The notes under the pieces are model-generated. The model worked only from the letters and a program-made list of their open reading frames with translations. It made no database searches and was not told where the DNA came from. From an uncultured Cytophagales bacterium (lineage in GTDB: Bacteria > Bacteroidota > Bacteroidia > Cytophagales > Thermoflexibacteraceae), in the NCBI GenBank assembly GCA_938039675.1, contig CALHUI010000017.1, forward strand, positions 1 through 64,000: 64,000 nt of DNA, read 5' to 3'. Positions 44,279-53,019 of the stretch are shown one piece after another. Each line of letters starts with the position of its first letter. The stretch's first letter is position 1. The position numbers and the translations under genes are program-made.

Positions 44279-45170
44279 CAAATTTCTCATACTTACATTG
44301 AGCTTTGCAATAGCTTGCAGTACACTGGCACAGGAATTAAATGCCAATATTATTATCAATGATGTACAAGTACAAACACAAGAGCGGCAAGTTATCCAAC
44401 AACTGCGCAATGCAATTGCCAATTTTATGAATACTACCCGCTGGACAAACGATAACTACAAACAACACGAGCGGATAAAGTGCAACATCCTGATTACCCT
44501 CACCGGCGGAACTGACCTTGTCAATGGGCGTTACACAGCCAACGTACAAATTCAGTCCAGCAGGCCTGTTTACGGGAGCAATTACGAAACAGTGCTGCTC
44601 ACATTTTTTGACCGCAATTTCAACTTTGAATTTTTTCCTTCGCAGCCACTCATTTTTACAGAAAACCTGTTTTCTACCAACCTGACGACCACGCTTGCTT
44701 ACTACGCCTACACGATTTTGGCATTGGATGCAGACAGTTTTGCACCGCAGGGCGGCAATGCATACATTGAGCGTATGCTGAACATCTTGAACAACTCACA
44801 ACAAGCCAATGCACAAGGCTGGAACAACAGCGATACCCGCAATCGCTACTTTATTGCCGAAAACCTGAACAATCCACAGTTGAGTGGTTATCGCGAAGCA
44901 CTGTACTTATACCATCGCAAAGGGCTGGATTACTTTGCCGAAAATGCCGAAGCAGGCAGAAAAAATATTTTGGAAGCCATTAAAAAAATTGCACAAGTCA
45001 ATCAGGTGCGCCCCAATGCTGTCATGGTAAATGCTTTTTTTGACTCTAAAGCAGAGGAGATTGTTAATATTTTTTCACAAGCCGACGTTGCCACCCGCAA
45101 AGAAGCTGCAACGATTCTCACAAGCATAGACCCGACCAATGCCAATCGGTATCAGGCATTGGGAAGATAA
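44268..45170 (+). CDS. DUF4835 / PorD-like protein
   Basis: A 300-residue secreted protein with a signal peptide (CSTLAQEL). The mature part matches DUF4835: LNANIIINDVQVQTQERQVI, LRNAIANFMNTTRWTNDNY, IKCNILITLTGG, VQIQSSRPVYGSNYETVLL, FFPSQPLIFTENLF, and a later DADSFAPQGG. This family is annotated as the type IX secretion component PorD in several Bacteroidota; its precise role is unresolved. It overlaps coaBC by 11 bases. Its presence, with the T9SS-signal protease upstream, suggests an active T9SS in this organism. Confidence 0.87.
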   Translation: MWFNKFLILTLSFAIACSTLAQELNANIIINDVQVQTQERQVIQQLRNAIANFMNTTRWTNDNYKQHERIKCNILITLTGGTDLVNGRYTANVQIQSSRPVYGSNYETVLLTFFDRNFNFEFFPSQPLIFTENLFSTNLTTTLAYYAYTILALDADSFAPQGGNAYIERMLNILNNSQQANAQGWNNSDTRNRYFIAENLNNPQLSGYREALYLYHRKGLDYFAENAEAGRKNILEAIKKIAQVNQVRPNAVMVNAFFDSKAEEIVNIFSQADVATRKEAATILTSIDPTNANRYQALGR

Positions 45171-45304
45171 CGAAGACTGTTAAAACACGGCAGGGGACTT
45201 TATCTGCCAAAAGAAATATTTTTAACGCCCGATAATTTGCGTTTTAAACAAACAATGCACCGCAAAGGACTATAAACCTTTGTCGTGCACTGGGCTGTAA
45301 GATG

Positions 45305-45919
45305 TTACACACCTTCGGCTACCACCGACTTCACTTCGCCGGGCATCATACGTGTCAGCAGGTTTTCAATACCAGCTTTCAGCGTAATGGTGGAAGACGG
45401 ACAACCGCTGCACGAACCCTGCAACAGCACCTTTACCATCCCTGTTTCAGGGTCAAACGAGTGAAACATGATGTGCCCACCGTCCATTTCAACGGCAGGA
45501 CGGATGTATTCATCTAAAATACCTTTGATTTTTTTCACTGCTTCCGAATCGTTCGGGTTAGCTGCCGGATTGTCCTCTGCACCCTCACCTTCAAAAATCG
45601 GGCTGTCTTCTTCCAGATAGTTTTTCAGGAAGTGGCGCATCACGGGAATTTGTTCTGCCCAGTCTGAAGCCTCATCCTTAGTGATGGTTACAAAGTTAGA
45701 CGCAATGAATACGCGCTGTACGAACGGGAACTTGAACAGTTCCTGTGCCAGCGGCGAATCGGTGGCTGATGCCGCATCGGGATAATCCTTCACAATGTCT
45801 TCATTGGCTACCAGCATGGTATTGGCCACAAACTTCATTGCATTAGGGTTGGGGACGGCTTCCGTGTAGATGTTGATGAGCTTTTTGTACAAGTTATCAA
45901 CGTTATAGGCAGGTTTCAT
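45305..45919 (-). CDS. NifU-family Fe-S scaffold protein
   Basis: A 204-residue protein with an N-terminal NFU-type domain (YTEAVPNPNAMKFVAN, FPFVQRVFIASNFVTITK) and a C-terminal NifU domain (IRPAVEMDGGHIMFHSFD, VLLQGSCSGCPSSTITLKAGIE) carrying the CxxC cluster-binding pair. It resembles the NFU1-type carriers that hand Fe-S clusters to client proteins. The ATG at 45919 fits the conserved start; an in-frame GTG eleven codons upstream is unlikely. It is convergent with the DUF4835 gene. Confidence 0.94.
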   Translation of the reverse strand: MKPAYNVDNLYKKLINIYTEAVPNPNAMKFVANTMLVANEDIVKDYPDAASATDSPLAQELFKFPFVQRVFIASNFVTITKDEASDWAEQIPVMRHFLKNYLEEDSPIFEGEGAEDNPAANPNDSEAVKKIKGILDEYIRPAVEMDGGHIMFHSFDPETGMVKVLLQGSCSGCPSSTITLKAGIENLLTRMMPGEVKSVVAEGV

Positions 45920-45951
45920 AAATAAGTCGGGATTTAGACTAAATATAAACA

Positions 45952-45959
45952 CAAAAATA
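45952..45959 (-). promoter_or_regulatory. Putative -7 box for the NifU-family gene
   Basis: On the minus strand this reads TATTTTTG, matching TAnnTTTG, about 33 bases before the ATG at 45919. No -33 TTG was found at normal spacing. Confidence 0.35.
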
Positions 45960-46020
45960 GGTGATTTTGTGTGATTGGCACGGGAAATATTTATAATCGC
46001 AGCAAAAAATCAACAATGCG

Positions 46021-46565
46021 ATGCTGCAAAAAATCCTGAACCGAATACTGCTGATGTACGATGTACCGCTTTTTTATAACTCACTAAAATCATACAGGGG
46101 CAGACGATTTTGAAGCAGCAGATTACTGGTGCGTACACAAATCATTTGGCAAACAGCAATGGTGCTGATGAAACGTTCGGCCGCCTATACAGGTGTGTTG
46201 GTTCAGGCATTATTTCAGCCGGCGGATGTGCAGGGCATCGGTTTTCGCTTAGTTCCTGCAGGTATTTTACTGGTATATCTGGTAACATTTTATGCAGGCA
46301 TAGCAGCGCTATTGCCACGCCACAGTTACGATTGCCTTTGTGGTTACCTTTTGTAGCTACTTTTGCGTTTGGCTACCTGTGGTTTTTTATTCTCAAATTA
46401 TTGGTGAATTACATTGCTTCCCGGCAGATTGATACAGGGCTGGTATTTTTTATAACAGGCTGGATTTTATCTCTTATGTATCTGGCGGCTTTCCTGCAAA
46501 GGCATAATCTCCTTCATGAAGCAGGCCAAAGATGGCAATCTGTTGTTTCGGAGCAATGTTGCTGA
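46021..46565 (+). pseudogene. Decayed integral membrane protein gene
   Basis: From an ATG at 46021 the frame reads LQKILNRILLMYDVPLFYNS to an in-frame TGA (46111-46113). It then continues as VRTQIIWQTAMVLMKRSAAY and the hydrophobic LVPAGILLVYLVTFYAGIAA. A frameshift by about 46356 moves the sense frame, which resumes LPLWLPFVATFAFGYLWFFILK and FFITGWILSLMYLAAFLQRH and stops at 46565. The whole would be about 180 residues with four or more membrane helices. I do not recognise the family. Continuity of hydrophobic sequence across two frames supports decay over random open frames. Confidence 0.5.
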
Positions 46566-47032
46566 CGCTGTTGTTGCCGCAGTATGTATGCGGCATATGT
46601 GGGTAGATATCAGGTCAGGAAGTGCTGCCGGGCATGACATGGAAATAACGCGGCGCTATTAGATGATGCACCGGCAACGGGCGGGAAATCAAAATTGGTA
46701 TTAGATACTTTGCAGGCAATGCCTTTAACTATCTGGAAAGGGGATTTTATACCAGATACAAGCAACTGAGCTAATCGCTCTTTTGCCCGCTACTTTGGAC
46801 ACACAACCATTAGTGTGAAGCAAGGCGCATCTACTCATATTCAAAAGGAGTAGCTTATTAATTGCTAATATTTTAACAATACGAATTTATTGTTATGCTA
46901 TTATTAATTAACAAAAAATAATATACTGACAATCAATTATTTATAATTTTATCAATTCATAAATTATTAAATTTTAAAAATAACAGCCTATTTTTGCAAT
47001 GAATTAAATATTTAACCTAATTCATTACAAAA
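46566..47032. other. Spacer with coding relics, then AT-rich promoter region
   Basis: Within 46566-46800, plus-strand frames read in protein-like fashion (VADAVVAAVCMRHMWVDIRS then AAGHDMEITRRY, and DAPATGGKSKLVLDTLQAMP) but are broken by stops and frame changes. They are probably relics of a further decayed gene. From about 46850 to 47032 the sequence is very AT-rich and non-coding. Confidence 0.4.
46989..46996 (+). promoter_or_regulatory. Putative -7 box for the tandem beta-sandwich protein gene
   Basis: TATTTTTG matches TAnnTTTG and lies 37 bases before the ATG at 47033, inside an AT-rich tract. There is no -33 TTG. Confidence 0.35.
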
Positions 47033-47611
47033 ATGAAAAAGTTGATTCAAGCAACATTGGTGCTGGCAGCTGGGATGGCTGCCGTACCTCTTTGGGCAGC
47101 CGATGGGCCTAAGTTTAACGTTGCGGCAGTAAAAAACGCCGAGAAAGTGATTTTTGCCTGCGATAATGCAGCCGGAGAAAAGTTGGTGCTGAAAATCAAA
47201 GACCAAACAGGTAAGGTAGTACACCAAGAAACGATTGCGCAATCTGTTGCACGTTTATACGATGTCAGCCTGTTAGGCAAAGGCACTTATCAGTTCGAGT
47301 TGATTGGCAAAGACGGCGTTACTACGCAATTGGTGGAAGTGCGCGGCAAAGACACAGCCAAGCTGGTCATGAATGTTACCGAAGGTGCTCAAAAAGGACT
47401 GTTTCACTTGGCATATTTCCAGAATTTTGCCAAAGAGAAGGTAGATATCAGTATTTTCAATGAAAAAGGCGAAGAAGTGTACAATGGAAGCTCTACTGCC
47501 GAAGATTTCTACCGCTTTTTTGACCTCTCCAAGCAACCTTCAGGTAGCTACACCTTCACTATTACCTGTGGCGAGCAAGTTATTTCTCAAACCGTCCGCA
47601 TCGCTCGCTAA
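47033..47611 (+). CDS. Secreted protein of two tandem beta-sandwich repeats
   Basis: A 192-residue protein with a signal peptide (VPLWAADG). The mature part divides into two related modules, about residues 35-103 and 118-191. Each runs hydrophobic strand, charged V.K/S.I....G..V, then a R.YDVS/R.FDLS turn, and finally GKGTYQFELIGKDG / PSGSYTFTITCGEQ. The pattern resembles Por-secretion-type C-terminal domains in shape, yet there is no catalytic domain and the tail lacks the basic-ending sorting signature. I do not recognise the family. It stands alone between a decayed region and a convergent ftsE. Confidence 0.75.
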   Translation: MKKLIQATLVLAAGMAAVPLWAADGPKFNVAAVKNAEKVIFACDNAAGEKLVLKIKDQTGKVVHQETIAQSVARLYDVSLLGKGTYQFELIGKDGVTTQLVEVRGKDTAKLVMNVTEGAQKGLFHLAYFQNFAKEKVDISIFNEKGEEVYNGSSTAEDFYRFFDLSKQPSGSYTFTITCGEQVISQTVRIAR

Positions 47612-47637
47612 TTTCCACCACTGACTTATTTTTTTCA

Positions 47638-47695
47638 AGCCAAAGGGGAGTTTGTTCAACGTAACAAATATGGAAATGAAGCCCCCCCTTTGGCT
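47638..47695. terminator. Hairpin between the convergent genes at 47611 and 47827
   Basis: AGCCAAAGGGG (47638-47648) pairs with CCCCTTTGGCT (47685-47695). The 36-base loop can itself fold (TTTGTT/AACAAA). There is no clean T run on the plus side, so termination is likely but not certain. Confidence 0.5.
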
Positions 47696-47826
47696 GTTTG
47701 ATTTTGCTGCCAAGCAGTTGAGCCAATCAGAAACACAATAGCACTCAAGTTGTTGCGGATGAAGCGATTCGCTGCGCATCCAAAATCCCAAATCTGTATT
47801 CCGAAATAACATTTCATTTCACTTAC

Positions 47827-48531
47827 TTACTCATTGATTTTGCGGATGATGTGCTCGCGGGGAATATCGCGGATGGTATGATTTTCACACAACAGCACGC
47901 GCGCGGGAAAGCGTTTCAGAAAACTGTGGTTATGTGTAGCCATCAAAATGGCTGTCCCGCCCTGATGAATGCGCACAAACAAATCCAAAATATCCGAAGC
48001 TACTGCGGGGTCTAAGTTGCCGGTCGGTTCGTCGGCAAGCAGCAAGTACGGGTCATTGATTAAGGCGCGGGCAATTGCAACCCGCTGCTGTTCGCCGCCG
48101 GAAAGTTGATGCGGCATTTTATTGATAGTACTAAGCAGCCCCACCTGCATCAGCACTTCGTTGAGGCGGGTTTTCATGTGTACGCGGTCTCTCCAACCGG
48201 TGGCTTTCATTACAAACAGCAGGTTATCGGCTACCGTCCGGTCGTGAAACAGTTGGAAATCTTGAAAGACGATGCCGAGTTTTCGCCGCAGAAAGGGCTG
48301 GTCTTGCCGCCGAAGGTTTTGCAGCGCATATCCTGCCACTTCGCCTGTGCCGCTAAGTAGCGGCAGGTCGGCATAGATAGCTCGCAGGAGCGAAGTTTTG
48401 CCGCTGCCGGTTTTGCCTAACAGATAGACAAACTCGCCTTTGCTGATTTCAAAACTTACATGTTCAACAACAGGGTGTTGTGCATGGGCAATGGTAACAT
48501 CTCTCAGGCAGACGATAGCATCATTTGACAT
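47827..48531 (-). CDS. ftsE: FtsE-like ABC ATPase
   Basis: A 234-residue ATPase with Walker [22 protein letters not shown]-loop VFQDFQLF, signature [16 protein letters not shown], Walker [13 protein letters not shown] and switch His in MATHNHSFL. The [16 protein letters not shown] start and YADLPL segment are typical of FtsE, which with FtsX links cytokinesis to septal wall hydrolases. FtsX is not adjacent; in Bacteroidota the two are often apart. A LolD/MacB-type ATPase is the main alternative. The ATG at 48531 is preferred; a longer in-frame extension reaches 48612 but overlaps the trkH promoter. Confidence 0.85.
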   Translation of the reverse strand: MSNDAIVCLRDVTIAHAQHPVVEHVSFEISKGEFVYLLGKTGSGKTSLLRAIYADLPLLSGTGEVAGYALQNLRRQDQPFLRRKLGIVFQDFQLFHDRTVADNLLFVMKATGWRDRVHMKTRLNEVLMQVGLLSTINKMPHQLSGGEQQRVAIARALINDPYLLLADEPTGNLDPAVASDILDLFVRIHQGGTAILMATHNHSFLKRFPARVLLCENHTIRDIPREHIIRKINE

Positions 48532-48584
48532 AGATATCGGCGGGTAAATGACAACCCTGTAAGGGCTAATCCTGACAGGTTTCT

Positions 48585-48592
48585 TACATTTG
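48585..48592 (+). promoter_or_regulatory. Putative -7 box for the Trk transporter gene
   Basis: TACATTTG is an exact -7 match 23 bases before the ATG at 48616. No TTG was seen at the -33 spacing. Confidence 0.4.
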
Positions 48593-48615
48593 CAAAGTAA
48601 GTAAAAAAACAAAAC

Positions 48616-50433
48616 ATGGCTTGGAGTCGCTTGGATAGTTTCTTTTTTCAGTACCGCGAACCTGCCAATCGCTTACTGCAATGGCTATCCTACACTACTT
48701 CCGTACTGACAGTGATTCTGCTTACCTATCGGTATGGTTTTATCCATACCCGGCACGAATATGTGCAGATACAGGAAATGTATAAGCTGCTTTTGCTGTT
48801 ATTCCTTTGTGTATTTTTAGCTCGCTGGTTTTTCAGTATTAACCGACTGACGTTTCTGCGCGAGTCGCAGCCGGAGGCAGCACTGTACGGGTTGTTGATT
48901 ATCCATATCATTGTAGAGCAAATTATCGGTATTCCACCACTGCTGTATTATCTGCTGCTATTTTCCATAGAGCCTGCCCCGTTGATTTACGAGCACCTGA
49001 CAGGCGTTTTTATGGTGATGCTTACCATTTTGGATTTGGCTAGGCTTTCGGTACTGCTCGCCGAAATTCAGGTAAAGCCGGGAGTAATTTTTATGGCAAG
49101 TTTTGCATTGCTCATTTTAGTAGGTACGGGCTTGCTGATGCTGCCCGCCATGACCGTAGAGGGCGAAATCTCCTTTCTTGATGCCTTGTTTACCTCAGCA
49201 AGTGCAAGTTGTGTAACCGGGCTGATTGTGGTAGATACAGCAACCTTTTTCACCTTTAAAGGGAAGGTTGTTATCATGCTGCTTTTTCAGTTAGGCGGTT
49301 TGGGGGTGGTTTCATTTGCCACTTTTTTTGCCACCTTTATGAGCGGCGGCGTGGGCATCAAACAACAATCCATGATTCAGAACCACCTCAGCGCCGAGTC
49401 GCTCACAGAGGCCAAAGCAGCCTTGCGGAAAATTGTAGTCATTACTTTTATCATAGAGCTGTTAGGTGCCATTGCTATTTACAACGCTTGGGACGACGAA
49501 CGCTGGGCAGGCGGCACAAGCCCTTTTACCAATATCGGCGAACGCATTTTTTACTCCGTATTCCACTCTATATCAGCTTTTTGCAATGCAGGCTTCAGCC
49601 TGTTTACCGATGGATACTACAACCATCAGTTCTTCATCCACGAAATGTTTGGTCTACATTTTATTACAACCATCATTGTCGTATTTGGCGGCATGGGCTT
49701 CAATGTGATTGAAGATATATTCTCACCTGCCAACATTCGGGAGCGCATAGCCAAACCTTGGAAAAAGTTGCAACTTAGCACAAAAATTCCGCTCACCGGC
49801 ACATTTATCCTGCTTACAGGCGGGACGTTGGCATTCATGGTATTGGAATATGAAAAACTACGGGTGCTTAATATCGGGCAGGCATTGGTTACAGCCTTGT
49901 TCCAATCCGCAGTAACGCGCACCGCTGGTTTTAACTCCATGGATTTTGGCGCATTGCATAACCCAACTATTATTTTGTGCATATTTCTTATGTTTGTTGG
50001 AACGGCTCCGGGCAGTACGGGCGGTGGTATCAAAATCAACACTTTTGCATTGGTAGTACTTTCCGCCATTCGCAACATCCGCGGCGAAAAAAAAATCATT
50101 ATTGAACAGCGCTACATTCCTAACGAATTGGTAAATAGAGCATTTACATTGCTGCTGTTTGCATTTACCTACAACAGCATTGCCGTATTGCTGCTTACCC
50201 TTACCGAACCGCAGCAACCGATTTACATGTTGGTATTTGAACAAATTTCGGCATTTGCTACCGTTGGTTTGAGCATGAACCTAACTTCTTCGCTGAGCGT
50301 AGGCGGAAAAATCATCATCATTGTATCTATGTTCATTGGGCGTATCGGGCCTCTGACGCTGGCCATTGCACTCAGCGGAACGCCCAAGAGCAACCTGCTT
50401 AAATATCCGCGAACCTATCTGATGATTGGATAA
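48616..50433 (+). CDS. Trk/Ktr-type potassium uptake transporter subunit
   Basis: A 605-residue membrane protein. About 150 N-terminal residues with four helices precede the TrkH/KtrB core, which has four pore repeats with filter-like segments: FTSASASCVTGL, HSISAFCNAGFSL, TRTAGFNSMDF and ISAFATVGLSMN. Other conserved motifs are FQLGGLGVVSFAT and GTAPGSTGGGIKINTF. It takes up K+ with H+ or Na+. No TrkA/KtrA regulator gene is adjacent. The extra N-terminal helices are longer than in enteric TrkH. Confidence 0.93.
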   Translation: MAWSRLDSFFFQYREPANRLLQWLSYTTSVLTVILLTYRYGFIHTRHEYVQIQEMYKLLLLLFLCVFLARWFFSINRLTFLRESQPEAALYGLLIIHIIVEQIIGIPPLLYYLLLFSIEPAPLIYEHLTGVFMVMLTILDLARLSVLLAEIQVKPGVIFMASFALLILVGTGLLMLPAMTVEGEISFLDALFTSASASCVTGLIVVDTATFFTFKGKVVIMLLFQLGGLGVVSFATFFATFMSGGVGIKQQSMIQNHLSAESLTEAKAALRKIVVITFIIELLGAIAIYNAWDDERWAGGTSPFTNIGERIFYSVFHSISAFCNAGFSLFTDGYYNHQFFIHEMFGLHFITTIIVVFGGMGFNVIEDIFSPANIRERIAKPWKKLQLSTKIPLTGTFILLTGGTLAFMVLEYEKLRVLNIGQALVTALFQSAVTRTAGFNSMDFGALHNPTIILCIFLMFVGTAPGSTGGGIKINTFALVVLSAIRNIRGEKKIIIEQRYIPNELVNRAFTLLLFAFTYNSIAVLLLTLTEPQQPIYMLVFEQISAFATVGLSMNLTSSLSVGGKIIIIVSMFIGRIGPLTLAIALSGTPKSNLLKYPRTYLMIG

Positions 50434-50495
50434 CACAGGCAAACTTGCACGATTCAACCCTCGATTTTTGCATTATTCAAAGTTAAGTTTTATTT

Positions 50496-50888
50496 TTGAT
50501 AGCTAAAAATCAAAGTGAATCGCTTGCTGTTGAATTGAGTACCTTATCTGTGATACCTGCAACAGAACATGCGCCTGATAGCCCTGAGGTAAACTTACAA
50601 CGGCTGGAAAACAAAATAATCAGCCTTTTAAGTGCTTATAGGGAATCAGAAAAGCAACGTTTGCAGCTAACCGAAGAGGTGGCCGGTCTTCGCAAAGCGA
50701 TTGGTGATATGCAGGAAACTTCCCGTCAGGCTGCCCAAACCGCAGCGCTGCTAACGGACAAGTTAGCTGCAGCACTGACAACCGATGATTTGACAACAGA
50801 AGAATTAAAAGAGTGGCTTGACCAATACATCAAAAAGATTGACCACGTGCTGGTTTTTCTGAACAGTTGGCTACCCAAAAACGACTAA
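50496..50888 (+). CDS. Coiled-coil protein upstream of zapA
   Basis: A 130-residue protein of unknown family. The region PEVNLQRLENKIISLLSAYRESEKQRLQLTEEVAGLRKAI is a strong coiled coil; the C-terminus (EELKEWLDQYIKKIDHVLVFLNSWLPKND) is amphipathic. No ATG exists in the N-terminal part; an in-frame TAA lies four codons upstream, so translation must begin at TTG 50496 or another non-ATG codon. It lies 28 bases before zapA in the same direction, a place where Bacteroidota often carry a small coiled-coil gene. A division role is inferred from position. Confidence 0.75.
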   Translation: MIAKNQSESLAVELSTLSVIPATEHAPDSPEVNLQRLENKIISLLSAYRESEKQRLQLTEEVAGLRKAIGDMQETSRQAAQTAALLTDKLAAALTTDDLTTEELKEWLDQYIKKIDHVLVFLNSWLPKND

Positions 50889-50916
50889 GCATTATTTGGA
50901 ATAAATATCGGCCTGT

Positions 50917-51189
50917 ATGCAAAGCCAAAGTGTGAAAGTGGTAATTGCCAATCGGGAATATAACCTCAGGGTTGCCCCCGAAGATGCCCCATTGCTCGAG
51001 AAGGCAGCCATATTGCTCAAACAACGCATTCAGGATAAGCAGGAGCGTATGCGCATTTACGATAAGCAGGATTTATTGGCAATGGTGGCATTTGATATCA
51101 TCGTAGAAGAGCTGGCCAATAAAGAAAGCATACAAGCCATACACCACAAAGTGTTGGAGTTAGAGCGTTTGATACCTGATATGCTGTAA
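50917..51189 (+). CDS. zapA: Cell division protein ZapA
   Basis: A 90-residue protein that cross-links FtsZ filaments. The family pattern is visible: VKVVIANREYNLRVAPEDAP, LLEKAAILLKQRIQDKQERM and DKQDLLAMVAFDIIVEEL, followed by a C-terminal coiled coil (ESIQAIHHKVLELERLI). It is followed by rny after 90 bases, a conserved Bacteroidota neighbourhood. Confidence 0.93.
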   Translation: MQSQSVKVVIANREYNLRVAPEDAPLLEKAAILLKQRIQDKQERMRIYDKQDLLAMVAFDIIVEELANKESIQAIHHKVLELERLIPDML

Positions 51190-51279
51190 TGCTGTTTCGT
51201 TTTTTCTTTCTGTAAAGTCTGTTCATTGTGTCGGTTGCAGCGCCTGCATGATGGTTTTATTTTTTATATACATTGTACA

Positions 51280-52875
51280 ATGACAGACGTAATTATTGCT
51301 ATTGTATCCCTGCTGGTAGGTGTCGGCATCGGATACTTCCTGCTGATGCGGGTTTTTAAACAAAAAGAAGCAGAGGCTGCTGAAAAGGCCAATCTCATTA
51401 TTAAAGAAGCCGAACTGAAAGCCGAAACTTTCTGGAAAAACAAGGAGATTGAATCTAAGGAGCGAGTTCTCAAACAAAAATCGGAGTTTGAGAATGAAAT
51501 GAACCGCCGCAAAGAGCAAATCATCACCAACGAAGGAAAAGTTAAGCAGTACGAAAACAAACTTAAACAAGTAGAAGCCAACCTCAAAAAGAAAGAGCAA
51601 ATCCTCACCAAAGCGCAGGAGCAACTCAAAGAGAAGATGGAAGAGGCCGAAAAACTGCGCGAATCAGTTGCCAAGCAGTTGGATGTTGCTGCCAAAAAGA
51701 TTGAAGAAGCCGAGCAGTTGCGCCTCTCGCAAGTGGCACAGTTGGAAAAAATAGCCAATTTAAAAGCCGACGAAGCTCGCGAGCAACTCATCAATGCGCT
51801 GAAGAGCGAGGCACAAACCAAAGCTGCTGCCGAAATCAAAAGCATTATGGAAGAGGCACGCCTCACTGCCACAAAAGAGGCCAAAAAAATTGTCATCAAT
51901 ACCATCCAGCGCACCGCCACCGAACATGCCATTGAAAACTGCGTTTCGGTATTCAATCTGGAAAGCGACGACTTGAAAGGCAAAATCATTGGGCGCGAAG
52001 GCCGCAACATACGTGCGCTGGAAGCTGCCACCGGCGTAGAAATCATTGTTGATGATACGCCCGAGGCCATCATCCTTTCAGGATTTGACCCTGTACGCCG
52101 CGAAGTTGCCCGACTGGCACTGCACCGCCTCGTTGCCGACGGCCGCATTCACCCTGCACGCATCGAGGAAGTAGTGGCCAAAACACAAAAAGCCATTGAA
52201 GAAGAAATTGTTGAAATCGGTGAGCGCACAGTCATCGAACTGGGTATTCACGGTCTGCACCCCGAACTGATTAAAATGGTGGGGCGGATGCGTTTCCGCT
52301 CATCCTACGGGCAGAACCTGTTGCAGCACTCCAAAGAAGTTGCCAAAATGTGCGGCATCATGGCTGCCGAATTAGGGCTCAATGCTAAGTTGGCCAAACG
52401 TGCGGGCTTGCTCCACGACATTGGCAAAGTATGGCATGAGGAACACGAACTGCCGCACGCGCTGCTGGGCATGGAACTGGCACAGAAGTACAAGGAAAAC
52501 TCCGAAGTATGCAATGCCATTGGTGCGCACCACGACGAAATTGAGATGACCTCACTCATATCACCTATCGTACAGGCTTGCGATGCCATTTCAGGCTCGC
52601 GCCCGGGTGCCCGTCGCGAAATGATGGAAAGTTATGTGCAACGCCTCAAAGACTTAGAAGCACTGGCACTGTCGTTCAAAGGCGTGAACAAGTGCTATGC
52701 CATTCAGGCAGGCCGCGAACTGCGCGTGATTGTTGATGCAGACAACGTATCGGACAAAAAGGCAAGCCAAATGTCTTTTGATATTTCGCAGAAGATAGAA
52801 AAAGACATGCAATACCCGGGACAAATCAAAGTTACGGTTATTCGCGAAACCCGCTCGGTGAGCTACGCGAAGTAA
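51280..52875 (+). CDS. rny: Ribonuclease Y
   Basis: A 531-residue membrane-bound endoribonuclease that initiates mRNA decay. In order: N-terminal membrane helix ([18 protein letters not shown], residues 4-21); a long coiled coil (about 25-200); a KH domain ([20 protein letters not shown], residues about 230-290); and an HD domain ([46 protein letters not shown]). The ATG at 51280 puts the helix at the N-terminus; an upstream in-frame start would displace it. Confidence 0.97.
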   Translation: MTDVIIAIVSLLVGVGIGYFLLMRVFKQKEAEAAEKANLIIKEAELKAETFWKNKEIESKERVLKQKSEFENEMNRRKEQIITNEGKVKQYENKLKQVEANLKKKEQILTKAQEQLKEKMEEAEKLRESVAKQLDVAAKKIEEAEQLRLSQVAQLEKIANLKADEAREQLINALKSEAQTKAAAEIKSIMEEARLTATKEAKKIVINTIQRTATEHAIENCVSVFNLESDDLKGKIIGREGRNIRALEAATGVEIIVDDTPEAIILSGFDPVRREVARLALHRLVADGRIHPARIEEVVAKTQKAIEEEIVEIGERTVIELGIHGLHPELIKMVGRMRFRSSYGQNLLQHSKEVAKMCGIMAAELGLNAKLAKRAGLLHDIGKVWHEEHELPHALLGMELAQKYKENSEVCNAIGAHHDEIEMTSLISPIVQACDAISGSRPGARREMMESYVQRLKDLEALALSFKGVNKCYAIQAGRELRVIVDADNVSDKKASQMSFDISQKIEKDMQYPGQIKVTVIRETRSVSYAK

Positions 52876-52903
52876 TATTTGAAAAATCGCGGAACATAAA
52901 AAC

Positions 52904-52938
52904 AGACCTGACAAGTTGCCGTATAACCTGTCAGGTCT
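52904..52938 (+). terminator. Hairpin after rny
   Basis: AGACCTGACA (52904-52913) and TGTCAGGTCT (52929-52938) form a perfect 10-bp stem with a 15-base loop, 29 bases after the rny stop, followed by GATGTTTT. The T tract is short, so termination is probable but not strong. Confidence 0.65.
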
Positions 52939-53019
52939 GATGTTTTATACTTGCGCCAACAAAACCTTTGCTTGGCGGTAAGTGCTAAGTTTTTAAATTG
53001 CGCATCTGCTAAACAAATT

